This document shows, one piece after another, positions 24,921 through 40,000 of a stretch of DNA of 64,000 nt. The notes under the pieces were generated by a model, which was given only the letters and a program-made list of their open reading frames with translations, had not been told where the DNA came from and searched no databases. The DNA comes from Paramecium octaurelia (Eukaryota; Ciliophora; Oligohymenophorea; Peniculida; Parameciidae). Each line of letters begins with the position of its first letter. The stretch's first letter is position 1. The stretch is from NCBI GenBank assembly GCA_905182995.1, contig CAJJDP010000011.1, positions 74,432 through 138,431 of the forward strand, read 5' to 3'. The position numbers and the translations under genes are program-made.

Positions 24921-27900
24921 ATGTTTTTAATGAGAAGCATAATTATTCTTTTCCTAATTGAATATGCCTAAAGTTTAGGTGTTTGTGTTCAATAAACCAC
25001 ATATGAAGAGTGCATTAAGGTAAAAGAAGAGCAATGTAAATGGAATGGGTAATTTTGTAAATGGTCAAACAATTATTTATTTGGATGCGATCTAACTTTG
25101 AGTGAAAAACTATGTACCAAATAAATTGGGAAACTAGATGGTACAACAGCAATGTGTATATTTGATAAGAATTGTCACACTATTTATGAATAATATTTTC
25201 TAAACTGCTCTGACAAATTATCAAAGTCTGGGTGTCTTTCTGTAACCAATCCAGATTAATTATGTAAATGGGAAGATGAACAATGCAAGTATTTAAATTA
25301 AACAGAATTTAACAATATCAATACTATATTTTAAAATTTGGAATTGAGTGCATCAGTGTGCAGTAGAATAACAGGATTCTTGATCATCCACCATTCTCTA
25401 TTATGGACACTCTTAGATTACTCTCCAGATGTTGTATCGGAAGCCTAAATAAAAGTGTAAATTGAAGCAGGAGTTGAATTCTCGGAATCCAGGATCTATC
25501 AAGATACCTCTTTGAACGATAATTTTGTAGATTCGAATGGAATGTTTATGTGGTATACATCATCTACAAAGTTATCGATATCTGACAGTAAAATTTAATT
25601 ATTTTCTTAGCCAAACTTAACGATTTCCAAAGATATGGTTGCATAGCCTAAGAAGTATTAAATGAAAACAGGTTTATGAAGTTATTTAGCTTAAATGGAA
25701 CAATAAGGGGAGTGAATCATGTGTATTGCAAATACCTAAATGTGAATCCGACAAATCCAATTTTTACAGTCTTTGCCAAATAAGAGTGCTTACCAACTAC
25801 ATAAGATGAATTGTCAGATTAGTCTTATATCAATAAATAATAGTTGTAATGTTAGGATTTGAGTGGTCTAGTATGCTAAAGATTCAGGAGTTCTGAGATT
25901 AAATGTTTAGTTGATTATACATAGGAATTCTAATGTGCGAATACTGATACGATTTTAGAGACTGATGAGTGTAAGACATTGAGTGGTATTGCAACTCACT
26001 ATAATTGTGCTACTGTGACACAATAATATTGCTATTTAGATATATCTACATCGAAGGGACAATGCTCGACATAGTGTTCTAATTTGACATCTAAATCTGC
26101 TTGTGAGAGTAATTCATTTTGCAGATGGTTGGGTAGTAATTTGGGAAATTTAAGTGATTCAAAATTATCAAAATTTATTGTTTGTGTGCCTTAGAGTGGA
26201 TGTAATCAAATAGGAATGAATAAAAAATATTGTTAATAGATGAGTATGAATTGTTATTGGAATGATAGTATTTAGAAATGTGAGGAAGTCAAGTATATTG
26301 AGTAATTAAGATGTGAGGATTGCAATTCAATATTTTGTTGTTCCTCTGTGAGTGTCTATGATTAATTTTGTATTTGGAATTTTGGTGAATGTTTAAATGT
26401 TAAGGATTAAAACCTGTTCTCTCATTATTAGTCCTTCTCTTCATCTATCATAATGAACTATAATTTGTGTATGTCACAAAAAGGATTATACAACTATTAT
26501 GACATGGTTACAAGGACTTGTAAAAGTGAAAACATCAATTTATATCTACCTTGTGTTGATTTTTAAGATTAAGATTACGACCTTGATAATATGCCATGTA
26601 ATAATGGAATTAATGGGAGAATAAATAGGGAATTATGTTTTGCTCTGATTAATTCTAATACAAAATGGGATGCTTCTCTTTAAAGATGTGTCCATGTTAC
26701 TAATAAATCTATTTCTTGTGATTCAATGTAGTTTGTCAATCCAAATTTATGTAAGTATGGGATAGTCTAAGAGTCATAGATATGTCTCTACAATCCAGAT
26801 ACATCAAGTTGTTACTCATCATCATTGATCGATCTTAGTTGTGAAACCCCAGGCATCAATTAGGAATAGTGTGTATCCAATGAAAAAGAAAACTGTTAAT
26901 GGAAAGAGAACAAATGCATTTCCCTGAAAGTGAGTCTGATAGTGTAATATTACTGTAACGAATTCTAAAAAGTGAGTCCAAATGTGTGCAGATTTACAAG
27001 TCAAGACTTTAGTTGCAAATACGATTTCAATACATTCGGATGCTCGATTCTCAGTGACCATGAAGACAACTGTCATAGTTATATCAACAATTAAGGTTGT
27101 TTCGATTCAGCAGGTTAATGTTATTTTGACAATGTGTAGAATAGGTGTATGGATGCCGTAAACTCATTAGACATTTTGAAATGTGATTCTGAATTCATTT
27201 CCTATCACACGTGTATTAGCATAACAACTTTAAATTAGAATTGCTTCTGGGGTTCAATTCCCAGCGATCCCAAAGTTAAATGCAGATCGTATAAATAGTA
27301 ATTCTAAACAACTTGCTATTCATATCAGTTTACAAGTAATCTAAATGCTTGCACTTAAATGGCATCCAATCTTTCCCTGACTCTAACAGATGATCAATTT
27401 TGTGAAGTCATTGATCAACAATGTGTGTAATCTACATCTTCTATTTCTGATGCTGATTGTGGATACAACAGAATGATCAATATTCATAGATGTGTGGCCT
27501 ATACTACTTAAAATTGTTATTTTAGTAACAATAAATGTAATTTGATAATTGGACCCTCAGATTATTAGTAATAATTATTAGGAGTCTTGGAATGTCATCA
27601 AAGTAACCTGTAGATATGTAATCAAATTGTGACTCCGAGTTAGACATGTCATATTGCATAGGACAAAAAATGTGTATAGTTGTACCTTTCATTTTCAGAC
27701 TCATGCTAGAATTTGTCTAATTACGACATGCAATACTATAATCCACAAATTTGTCATAAAGCTATTGATGCTTGTTATTATGATGTTTAAAGCAAGACTT
27801 GTAAGTCACCTCTAAGTTCAGATTAATTCAAGTGTAATTAAATAGGAGCATCGAAAGTTCTATGTCTACTGTATACATTTGAAAACTGTGTATTTATTGA

Positions 27901-30900
27901 TGAGGTTTGTCGAAATCTTGTTGATTTAAATGTAGAATGTAAATACAGGAACAGGAATGCTTGCTTCTAAGGTGTTAAAAATTGCTATTGGAATAACCTT
28001 AATTCGGCATGTGAATTATACTTTAGTGATTGTCCTGAAAAATTTGATGAATCTTTTAGTTGGCAGATTTGTTAATCAAGTAATTACAGCTGTGGAGTTG
28101 GAAAGAATGGATGTATATCCTACGTAAGTAATGTGCCCTGTTGGTTATCTGTCAGTTTCGAATTATGCCGATACCAATTTTAATATTGTCAATGGCTGGA
28201 CAATCAATGTGTTATGTAAGATTACGACTGTGAAGAAGCTCAAACCATTCAATAATGTCTGTAACACCGATCCAAGTTCTGCGTATTCCATCAGAATAGA
28301 TGTTTCACTGTACTTGATACTCAACTCTATGAATGTGATTAATTTGACTAAGTTTCATAAAACTTTTGTAGACAATACCAACCTATTTGTACATATTCTG
28401 CCTCAACCTTTGAATGCTTTAAAATGAATTTCCTAACAAACAGTCAAATGGTTGATCTGATCTTTTCATAATCATATACCTGCAGTGCATTTAGTCAGGA
28501 TGTTTATGGTTGCATAATGTAAAGAGCAATTTAATGTTCATACTTCAATTATAGCTGGTATTAATTTTGTGGAACTTCAAATAAGCGATTGATATGCGAC
28601 TAGTTTGATCAAATAGAATACCCTTCAATACTAACCTGTGAATCTATATCTAATTGCAAATTTGGAATGACTACTAAAGGAGAACCCTTCTGTTACACCT
28701 TCCCTTTGTAATGTGAGAATTTGAATACGTTTTGTTTTAAAGACATTCCAGGATTGCATTGCTACTAAGATTTTGGCTCCGATTAATGTTAAACCTACAA
28801 TTAACCATTGCGATGTGAGAATGTTCAATATTATAATGTCAATAAACAACTATGCTTGTCTGTTATGTAAAACCCTGAAAACACATCTGAGTGCTATTAT
28901 TAGGAGGAAACTAAAATGTGCAAGTTAAAGTACGCGATCTCTATGATCATTGGTATTGATATAATCTATGATTATTACTTTTGTCTCTTCCAGGACCAAG
29001 ATTATTATCTATTTTATAATGAAAATTCAGATTTTGAGTATTGCTCACTCGAGCCTTTGAGTAATCTATAAAACCTTAATCATTATGGGTGTACCAAACT
29101 CTAAGGGGACTAATACTTTTTTGACCTTAAGTAATTAGAATGCTCCAAGGAGATATCACAACCTTACATATAGATTTCTTTATGTCTCTAGATGAATCAA
29201 CAAGCATGTTTATAAGTACAAAACAATTTATCATGTGTTTGGGCAAATGAGAAATGTCATAAGTATATAAATGAATTTATAAATGTACCTTGTGAGAATA
29301 GAAATTATAATTCGTGTTTAAAATCTAAGAACCAAAAATGTATTTGGATTTAAAATACTTCTCAATGTGTGGAAGAGGATAATTAATGCTAAAATAGCTA
29401 ATGTGAATACAGCGAATCGTATTGTATATCTATTGGTAAGTTATGGAACAACAATTATTGTTATGAATATTCAAAGGATTTATCAATTTCATTTTTCAGA
29501 TGCGATCAATTAGGCTTAAGTCGAACTTTATGTTTAAAGAACACTTAAAGTTTAACATGTTATTGGAATGGTTATGTCTGCTTAGAAGCAAATCTATATT
29601 CCCAGAAATGTTAGGATGATATATCCTAAGTGACTTGCAATTAAATTAAAACGCCAAAGTAGATTTGTAAATGGAATAATCAAGCATGTGAAAATCTATA
29701 TAACTCCTATGAATGCAACGATTTCTCTACTCTCTCCTATTGTAGATAAGCCCTTATTAGTTGCTAATACAATTCATCATTATAAAAATGTGAGTAAAAA
29801 TTAGAAAATGCTTAAAAATGCTCTGACACACTAAGTTACAAGGCTTGCTAAAATGTTGAATTTGATTACTGTCAATTTGATGGCTATTGTAATATATGGT
29901 ATAGGACTAGATACTCATGCGAGAACATAGTAAACTATTGGGGTTGCATGAACACTTCAATGTATTGTTAGTGGACTGGTAAGTGTGAAAATATAGATCG
30001 GGCCTTTTAGCCTGTGGCTTGCCATTAAGTCCCCATTGAGGTAATTTATTGATATCTAATAATAGTTCAATAAAGTGTCTTGTTCTAAATACTCCATCGA
30101 ACCCTGTTTATATGATGAAATTCATAAGAAATGCGATATGAAATTGACAAGCTCATTTACAGGTTCAACTAGTATAGATTAGACCAATTATACGTAAATT
30201 AGATTAATCTATGAATGCTCTTAATTTACAGAAAAAGAGGATTGTGTCGGCAGCAGAATAGGCTATTGTGAATGGTAAGACAATAGATGCTTAAATTGTT
30301 AATCTAATGAGAATTGCAAGAACGATAGTTGTTCAAACAAAAGTCTTAAATAATGCTTGATCATGCATAATCTATTTTGTGCATGGAGGAATGATAAATG
30401 TATAGATTGGGTTTTTGATTAACAGAACTTTACTTAATCTTTAGTTACTTAGATATGCTGTAAATCAATGAATTCAACAGTGAAATATTTAGAATCCATT
30501 AATTCATGTGTGTAAATTGATATATTTACAGATTAATGTAATGCATATGGACTGTCAAAAATTGTAAACATATTATCAATTATTATAGGCTTGTTTATCA
30601 TTAGTTAATAAATAATGTACATTTAAAGATGGATAATGTGTTGATTACGTTTTTGAGTATAAATTAAAATGCAATTAATACAATAATGTGAACTAATAAG
30701 CTTGTTAGTAGTTGCCTCATTTAAGTTGTAAATATGACGCATAATTTAATGCTTGCATTGATGTAGATTATTCTAAAGATTAATGCACAACTGTAGGAAT
30801 ATCATAAATAGGTTGTTCCAAAATTATTAAAATGCCTTGTTATTGGAATAAATAAGCTTAGTAGTGTTAAAATTTTTAATTGTAAATGTATATTAATCAA

Positions 30901-32325
30901 TGTGATAATGAAACTGTTGCAAATAGTTACACATGTCAATTGTTAAATTATCATTAAGATGTTTGTTCCTATAACTTGAACAAAAGAACTTGTTAATAAT
31001 AATTCAACCCACTTGCAAAATGTTCTCAACCAGGATTGAACAGATTAGCATGCTTAAGATTAGTAAATTAACCTTGTTAATATGTGAATAATTAATGTTA
31101 AAAGATTAAATCTTTAGTTAGTAGTTGCAATGATCTTAGAGATGTAAATGAATTAACATGTAAAATGAATACCAATGATCATTGCATTTATGATCCAGTT
31201 GTTGGAAATTGCCAATACACCTTATAATCACTACCATGTAATTACAAAGGATTGAATATTAATAATTGTAAACTTCAGCAAAAATGTAAATGGTTACATG
31301 ATCTTTAATAATGTGCTTGCCAAATTCAATAAATAAATTCATCTTGTGATTTGAATGAGAGTGAATGCAAAAATAATTGCATTTATGAACAAGAACTTAA
31401 AATTTGCAGACCAAAAAAATGTTTTGATTTAATAAGTTGTTCAGGAGTAATGAATGGTGAATATTGTTATGAAGACTAATCTTATCAATGTTAAGGTGCT
31501 CAAAAGTGTGAAGATATTCTTAATTTAAATGAGAGTAAAAGATGCTCAGATTTTATGTTTAATGGATCAAATTGTATTTAGCTTGAAAGCCATTGTGTAA
31601 GTGGAAACAATTTATAGGAGATCTGTCTTAATAGTGATTGTTCAAATACATCTTGTAAATATGATAATTTCACTTGTCGCCCATTAATTTGTTCTGATTA
31701 CTTGGAAGAAGATCAATGCTTTTAGATATCGAATTGTGTTTATAAGAATGGACAATGTTAGCAAATCTAAACATGTTCAGAAATTGATGATTAATCATTA
31801 TGTTTTAGAACAAAAGTCAATGAAAAGTAGTGCTCGTGGGAAATTTATGAAATCTATTAAACAAAGTATTACTGTACTAACAATTAATGTCATCTGTATA
31901 GCAACTCGCCTAGTTTGTGTAATGGCAATGAAATCAATCAATATTCCTGTTACATGAATGAATTCGAAATGTGTTAGAGTTGTGAAGATATAACTGATCC
32001 TTGTTAATGTTCAGCTGGTTGCTCATATTCAGATGGAAAATGTAAATCAATATTATGTTAAAATTTTAATAAGGAGAAGGAATGTTAGAATTCATACAAA
32101 TGTTATTGGAGTTCTAAAGATAATTTATGTAGGAAATTTTGCAGATATTTAATTCTGGAAGAAGATTGTTAGATGTTAGATTATGAATGTCATTGGAATC
32201 CTTATCAATACAAGTGTGAAGATGGAGTATAAATAGAAATAAATTTAAGTGTTACTCTTAGTCAAATCGACTAGTACACTCAACTTATTGGGTAATTCAT
32301 TCTAATTTTAATATTATTTTAATGA
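24921..32325 (+). CDS. Giant cysteine-rich secreted/surface protein (2443 aa)
   Basis: 2443 residues with three introns (25588-25610, 30041-30065, 30564-30588), all TAG. A signal peptide (MFLMRSIIILFLIEYAQSLG) is followed by dozens of Cys-rich units, many with a C-Y/K/I-W core: CKWNGQFCKW, CYWNDSIQKC, CFWGSIPSD, CIWIQNTSQC. The protein ends in a hydrophobic segment (QLIGQFILILILFQ) suited to a GPI signal or anchor. Around residues 130-270 there is a Cys-poor, beta-rich insert. Size, signal, Cys density and hydrophobic end resemble ciliate surface (immobilisation-type) antigens, but those are usually intronless with very regular Cys periods, so this is better called a related giant surface/ECM protein. 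Shared CxW units link it to the 295-residue protein at 2141-3072. Function unknown. Confidence 0.85.
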
Positions 32326-32366
32326 TAAATATAATATTGATTACTAATTTTATTATTATATATAAA

Positions 32367-33049
32367 TCATTTTTTTTTGTTCTTTGTCAAATATTCAACG
32401 GCTTTCTTAACTCCTTCTGCTTAGAATTTTGCTCCCTAATTAATTATGGCCTTAGGAATGTCTCCCTTTGGATTCATATTGCCAATAATTATGATATTTG
32501 TTTGTCCATTAGGTTATTTTTTAACAATCCATGCTGAGAATACTATCTCTCCTCTTTGAACTCCTTTGACTGGTGGTACTTGAGGATGCTCAATTGATTT
32601 TGCTAATGAATTAGATTTAGGTTTGTACTGATTGTCATAAAATGATCGTCACCCAATTTATAAACTCTACTCAACAAACAGAAATCTCTTGCATCGATAA
32701 AGAAAGTAGGAGGTTTTCCCCTTGCATAAAAGATGAATGTCTTTTCATCCAATTTATCTATCAATCTTCCCTATTAGGTATTAAAATATTATATTACTTC
32801 TAAAAAATTAGCATCATACTCCTTCTTTCTAGTCATGTCGATTACAAAATTTACAAATTCCTCTGGATCTACAGCTGCGTTTGTTTCTGTCCTATTGATC
32901 TTTAGACCATTTTCAGGATTGTTTCTGGTGTAGATTACGTAACCATCCTTATTGGTATCCAAAGTCCATTGATTTTCTGGTTTCAATTCAACAATAGAAA
33001 GAATTTTAGTTTTGGTTTCCTCTAAAAGTTGATCGTAATTGTTTTACAT
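32367..33049 (-). CDS. START-domain lipid-binding protein (paralogue 1)
   Basis: 209 residues after removing introns 32771-32797 (27 nt, multiple of three and stop-free) and 32603-32628. The whole chain is one START fold: W-T...DGYVIYTRNNPENGLKINRT at the start, IDARDFCLLSRVYKLGDDHF (the RDF motif), TKSIEHPQVPPVKGVQRGEI, SAWIVKKQPNGQTN, then GNMNPKGDIPKAIINQGAKF ending in a helix. START domains hold a single lipid in a hydrophobic pocket and move it between membranes; the ligand cannot be read from sequence. Removing the 27-nt intron makes the segment between DA and KPP exactly as long as in the neighbouring paralogue (27 residues), which is the argument for calling it an intron. Confidence 0.85.
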
Positions 33050-33185
33050 TTTAATTATTTTTAATTTAAAAAGAATTCTGTAGTTCTTAATCAATTTATA
33101 TAATAATTATATATTGATAAAATTAATCTAAATTATCTCCAATTAAAATAATGATTAATAAATTAATATCTTGACTGTGATTTCA

Positions 33186-33774
33186 TCATATTGATAAATT
33201 CTGAATAACAGCCAACATTAGATCTGTTTGTTGTTAGGTAAATTGATTTCCTATTTGTTAGGGCATTTATCCCTTCATATCAAAACACTGGATGAGGACA
33301 ACTTTTGTGGATCCATTCTGTTGAGGAGTAAGAATCCATCCAAACAAATACATTTCTGCCCTTTCCACATTATGAATAGGAGGCTATTTCTAATGAACGA
33401 CAGATCTTTCTAAATGCAATAAATATAGAATAATTACAGCATACAATTATCATTCCATTTTCGAATCTATATATTTTTTAGTACAACACCAAATCTCTAC
33501 TACTCATGAAAGGAATAGGTGGTTTCATTCTGATATATAATAGCTTGGAATCCTTATCGATTTCTTCAAGCACACTAGCATATTCTATTCTTGCATCTGT
33601 TTATTTTCTTTTTTCTAAATCGGAAACGTATTAAGCTATAAACTCTGGTTATTTATTAATGAAAGCCTAAGATCTATTGATTTTGGCTCCATTTTCTGGG
33701 TTTTTCATAACATGAACAGTGTAACCATTCTTATTGACTAGTAATTCCCACAAATTCTTTTCATTTATGTCCAT
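33186..33774 (-). CDS. START-domain lipid-binding protein (paralogue 2)
   Basis: 186 residues with one 28-nt intron (33410-33437). Same fold as the gene just downstream: NKNGYTVHVMKNPENGAKIN, MSSRDLVLYQKIYRFENGMI, QRSVVHQKQPPIHNVERAEM, FGWILTPQQNGSTKVVLIQC and DMKGQMPQQIGNQFTQQ. It lacks the roughly 20-residue N-terminal extension of paralogue 1. The two are tandem on the same strand, 136 nt apart, and clearly diverged, so an old local duplication is likely. It is probably a soluble cytosolic lipid carrier; ligand unknown. Confidence 0.83.
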
Positions 33775-33925
33775 AATTTAAATCAACTTATCTTTGCATA
33801 CTAGAATGTAAGTGAATAGTACTTTCAACTAAATTTTCTGGATTGAGAATCATAAGATGCAATTAATTAAATTAATATTAGTTATAATATATGTAAAAAT
33901 ATGAATAGCACTAAAATACAATTGT

Positions 33926-33967
33926 TCACTTTGGATCTGCTATTCCAGATAATGGTTTTCTAGATTA

Positions 33968-34001
<34 letters not shown>

Positions 34002-37000
34002 GTATTAACTTAACCTGATTCAGGTTATTTAAGAGTTTAAGTTATTTTATTTGGTTATTTAGAATCAACTTAAGTTTAACCAGAACGTGGTAGTGGGTTT
34101 CCTGAAATTGCCCCAGACTTAGGGAAGTTATTCTTAAATACAATTTCCTCATCTTCCTTTTTCTCAGGTCTTATCACTTTCATAGAATTTAGACCTTTAT
34201 TTGATAATAGTGCAGAGATCACTCCTTCGAATTCCTCAATTGGTTCTACAGGCCACGAATTAATTATCTACCTTGGTCTCTTAGTGAATGCCCCATCACC
34301 GAAGTATAGATTCCAATCATATAAACTACCATCAAATATTGGATAATATCCATCATTACTCAATGAGAAGAAGAATTAATTAGGAACAAAATGTCTTATA
34401 TTATTAAATTGAGCACTATCCTAATGATTCATGAACAGAGTAAATGCAAAGGCTTATTTCGATTTGAATTAATATCCAAAGTACACAAACACCCACTCTC
34501 CATTACTATTTCCTGAATTAATGATTCTATTGAATTCATTGCTATCATCTCCTTATGAATCTAATTTTCCATATGTGTAAGTTGAAAATGTTAGCTTAGT
34601 CTTACTTTAGAATAATGATAGAGTTCGATCTCCTGCATATTATTTATCTCTCTAGAAATCTGGTGCGTTGATGCTCAATCTAAATACATTTCTATAAGCT
34701 TCTGTCAAACCCATTACTTAAGATTACAGCCAACCAGAGACTGCATATTCATTTACACCTTTGTATTAATCATATTTGTATTTCATCTCTTTCCTTTCTT
34801 CAGGCTTTATGACAACTTCAGTCTTAATCAAATTAACATCCATTTTAGATATGATTTCAATGGGTGGTCGTGGATTAAGTTGAATGATTTCTTTGATCAA
34901 TTACTCTCTAGATCCTATAAATCCATTTCCTAAATGAATTTGCAAATCTGCAATCATTCCATTAAATGACTAATACCCAAACTCTTTATTGGCAGCCACA
35001 ACTCTAGCATACCCATTGAGAGGCACATGTTCTAAATTCAAAAATTCAACTCGAGATATGGCTGTACCTGCTTGTTCACTAAAATATACAAATCCAACAG
35101 CTCTTGCCTATTACTTATTAGTGAATGAATAGTAGATGTAATTCCATTCCCCTTCTAAATTGTCATCATAGTTGATATTCTGAGAAATAGAAATCTTGTT
35201 TCCAATCTTATTGTAAGTTGTAAAGTGATAATAGCCTTTACCAACCCAAATTGCCAACGCTCTATTACCCAATTAAGCAGCATCTTCGTATTATTCCGTA
35301 CTACATAATCTGATCAATTGATGAAATGGAGCCTTCTCTATTATCCTCTTTGGAATGGTAGTCAGCCATCTAGTCCACAATCCATAACCATATTCAGTAA
35401 ATCCACTTACATCCTTATTAAACACAATATCTAATCCTGGCCTATCTGCTAATGGCACTTCAATCATTTTATTGTCTATTCCATCCCAAATCAATGGCTT
35501 AGATTCAACTCCTTAAAGATTTGGCAATTTTTCTTCGAAATTTCCTTTATTACAATCTACAAATGACCCCCGTCCAAATAACAAATTCACTTTTTACATT
35601 TACCCATGCCATCCTCCAAGCATTCCATCTCCTCCAAAAAAGAATAATAAATAGTTCGGAACCATATGTAATACATTTTCATATGGAATTAGTGCATAAC
35701 TATTTGGATACTTGATGATTCCTGATGCTTTTCTCTTTGAAAAATGATATCCAAAGTAAATATAAGTCCATATGCCAAGGTTGCTTTTATAAGGCGTTGG
35801 TCTTCTGATGTTCACAACTTATCCATTATCAATATTACCAAGGGAATAGGTTGCAAACACATATTCACCTGGTTACAACATCACTAATAGTGTTCTATCT
35901 CCAACTCTACTTATTTCACCCCTGTATGCTTATTCATTATTAGTTAATCTCATTATACAATTATTTGGAGTCTTTAATTGCGTACTTGTATATCTAAACC
36001 ATCCGTACATAGCATACTCTTCAGCACCTTTCTAATCTAAGATTTCCTTATAATCAGGCCCATTGTTAAACACCCTTTCTTTAATTTAGTCAACAATATT
36101 GATTTTTCTGTTATCATCCTCTTCCTCAGCAGGAGTTTTAAAGAATTCAAGAATGATTTTATTCAGAGCATCGGAGTCATGAACGTAATATTTCTTACCA
36201 AATCCTAATTATAGACTGGCAATCTATCCATTGAATCCCTGATACTAGAACTCATTTCCTATTACTAATTTTGCATAATTATCAATAGGTCGATGTTAAA
36301 TGTCTCTGAATTGGATTCTTTAGATTTTATCGAGTTTACTGAATTTTACAAAACCAGATGCCAATTGCATTTCAGAATTATAGGAGAAATAAATGAAATT
36401 CCATTCGCCTTCTAAATTATCGTCATATCTAATATTTTAAACAATATTTGGATTGTTATTAGCAGCATTATAAGTAAAGAATCCATAATATTATCTTCCA
36501 ATAAAAATGGCCAGAGTTCTGTCTCCAATATTTTCATAGTTTTTATGATTAGGATTAATTGTTAAACGAGCAATATGTAACCAATCTGGCTTTTGAAGCA
36601 GTCTTTTTGGAATAGCGGTAAAGTATTTTGTCCACATACCTATACTATAAGATGTTTATTCATCAACCTCCTCTGGTTTTAATTCAAATACTTTATTCTA
36701 ATCATAAGCAATCTCAAATCTTTCCTTTTAATCGCTCCAAAAATAGGATGGCTTTGTAATTGATATACCTCCAGCAGCAAAAGGTTAAAAGGATTAGAAA
36801 TTACTATCTATGTAGGAACCTGCATTGCCCATAAAATATAATTTGCTGAACTTGCCATTGTAAGGTGTATGAATACCATCTTTGCCCACATATAATCCCA
36901 TGTACTTAGGTACTCTATGCATGCAGGACAATGACTTTAAGCACTTCTATGTTTTGGTTTGCAAATATGATATCACCTTATTTTGGTATCTACTATAAGC

Positions 37001-40000
37001 ATAATATCCATAAACCCATTCATTTTGAGATGGTATATCAACTGGACATTCAGTGTATAAATGAGCAAATTAATCATGATTGCCAGGAGTTGTATATGTA
37101 CTGAAGAATATTCTGTGATCTGCATATTAAAACATAGATAAGACTCTATCTCCAGGCTTAGCATGATTTGCCCTAATGTTTTATTCATTATATGACACTG
37201 AGAATACATTTTCCCATGCCACTCTATAAGTTTTAGTCCACTTAAACCACAATGAAACTGAATATTCATATGCCCCATCAAACTCTTCATTGAATTCTAC
37301 AGGTTATGGTACCCATTCCTCTCTTTTCATAATTTTGACCTCATCTACAACCACCTTGGAAAATTGCTTTAGATTTCTCATAAAGTCTGGTTTAGATGGG
37401 ATTTACTTTCTCAATAAATCTTCATTTTCAAAGTAACCTCCAGGTCCTAACACCAAAGACACCTTTTAGATGTGACCATTAAATTGATAATACCTATCCA
37501 GAAAGTATCTGCCTGAACTTCCTACAGCCAAATACAAGTAGTCATTCAAGGGTTGTTGGAGAATATTACCGAAATTTGTCTTTCTTATCAATGAACCTTC
37601 AAATGCTACATATCCAATTGCACTGCCTTGTTTATCATTCATTCTTTTATATCCAAACCAAATGTAATTCCATTATCCATCCAACATTTGATCATATTCG
37701 ATATTATGTACTACATTATAATTTCCTCTAGTTGATGTTGTAAAATGATAGTATCCAGGTCCAACCCATATAGCCAAAGCTCTGTCTCCCAATTAACCAG
37801 CATCTCCTTAATAATTTGGATTAACTGTCAATCTTGATAATGCCATCCATGTTGGTTTACTGATGATTTTAATTGGAGTATTCCAAGCAAACCTAGTCCA
37901 CATACCATATCCATATTCAACTAATCCGTCTATTTGTAGATCGTCCTTATATTCCACTTCTTACCCTACATTTTATTAGGTAAATCCACATGCATAATTA
38001 TCATCAAATTACCAATTCTTTGGTTCAGCTGGTTTATGCAATCCAAATCCAAAAGTAGTTTCTTCATTTTCACCTATACCATATCCACTTTCTTTATACG
38101 ATCCAGAACCTACATTAAAGTACCAACTGTCAAGAAAACCATTGAAACCTGGACTCCATCTATCCAATAGAAAATGAACCTTAAATTTCTAAGCAATAAA
38201 ATGATTTATGTTGTTATATGTATAGTGTTCTTCAAATCCTGGAAATTTGACATAGAGATGGACCTATCGCTTAGAATGAGAATAGGCTTGATAGAAAAAG
38301 ACCCAATTTTTATGTTAGGTTATATCGTAATCAATGTTCTTCGTAATATACCATGCTCCTCCATTCTCCTAATCAACTGTATATGTATTAAAATGATAGA
38401 ATCCATAAGCTTTATGACACTAAAAGATTCTTGATCCAGGTATTTCCATATTCAATAGTTCATTATAATCGTAGTATGAGACACGATATAACATGTACCA
38501 GGGTTGTATATTTGGTATATCTACCCATTTAGCCCAGCCAGATATTGAATATTCTAATTTCCCTTAAGCAACTTCTTCTTTGATCTCGTATTCTCTGCCT
38601 TGCCCTGAATTAGAAATTCGTCCCTTTACAATTTCAACAGTTTTTCTACTCTAATCATATTTGGATTCTGCAGGTAATCCTAATTCTCCATTAGCAATAA
38701 TTACTATTTCTTCTTTGCTTAGATAGGCTCCACTGCCCAATCTGAGTTGGATATTTACTAAATGACCATTAAAGAATTTATAATGGAATTCTGAACCAAC
38801 AACGAATCTTAAATAATCTTTAATCAAGTTGTGCTTTACTTTGAACTCTCTCTCTACAATAGTTTAATCTTGTCCAAAAAGAACACTTGCCTTAGCCATA
38901 TTCTTCCTATATGCAAAAACAATAAGATTCCATTGTCCTTCATACCTTCCATAGGGAATGGTTTCAGTCACTTGTAAGACTCCTTTGGTATAAGTACTAA
39001 ACAAATAGAATCCCATGCCTATCCAAGTAGCTAATGTTCTATCTCCTGGAGTTGCCAAATCTTGGTGACCCTTCCTGTTGGCAATTCTTGCAAGAGAGTA
39101 CCAATAATCTTTGAATTAAATGGGTCGATTCAAGGTCCTCGACCATCTGCACCACAAGGCCCAACCATACTCATTCAATCCTCTAATGTTATAGTCTGTT
39201 CCATCATTGACTTCTAGATCCATTAGTGTGCCTTGTTTATTAGCATCTGCAACTAGCAATTTATTTCTGTCACTTTCCCTTGTGACTAATTCTAGAGATG
39301 AAAACAATTCTTTGACTCCTTTCATATACATGAAGATATCATTATTAAACGGTTTAGTTTGGAATGACCCTTTACCATAACTCAATAAGACCTGAGTGGC
39401 TTGTCCTGTGAATCCTCTGTGTTTGCTATAGAATTTGCTGTAGTCTCTTCCGAATTGGAGATAATGTTTATGAACGATGAAGTGATGGATGTTATTATGC
39501 ACTTGATCGAATTCATCATCAACAAATGAGATATAATAATAGAGTTACTTGCTCTCTCGTTTATAACCAATATAGAAAAAGTGCCAAAATTAATCCCACT
39601 CTTGATGGTTCACTGACCAATTAATTGCAAAATCTCCTGCTCCATTCAAATTGTGATAATTGTATGATTGGAATAAGTAATATGAGGTGTGTTTGAATAG
39701 CATCATGTCCCTATCACCTAATTTGGAATCGTTGTTATCCTCTACTTTGAATCCACTCAACCTAAATATTGCGAAGAAGGGTGCCCCAATAGGTTAATCC
39801 CATCTTAACCACCCACTTATTGCATATTCATTTTAGAAGTGGCTTTCTATTTCTTAAATACTGTCAGTCTATTCATCTCCTTTGAACCCTGATGAACCCT
39901 CAATAATTTTAATTTGATTAAACTTGTAATCATCAGCAATCGGATGGGGTATTCTATTTGATAGAGTCCTCTTGAACAACTCAAAATTATTTACATACGC

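Noticed and set aside
28131..28427. 98-residue plus-strand frame starting MCPVGYLSVS
   Set aside because: It lies in a different frame inside the giant Cys-rich gene, whose own frame gives the Cys pattern across the same DNA.
24921..32325. Calling the giant Cys-rich protein a typical immobilisation antigen
   Set aside because: It has introns and irregular Cys spacing with CxW cores, unlike the regular eight-Cys periods I associate with those antigens.
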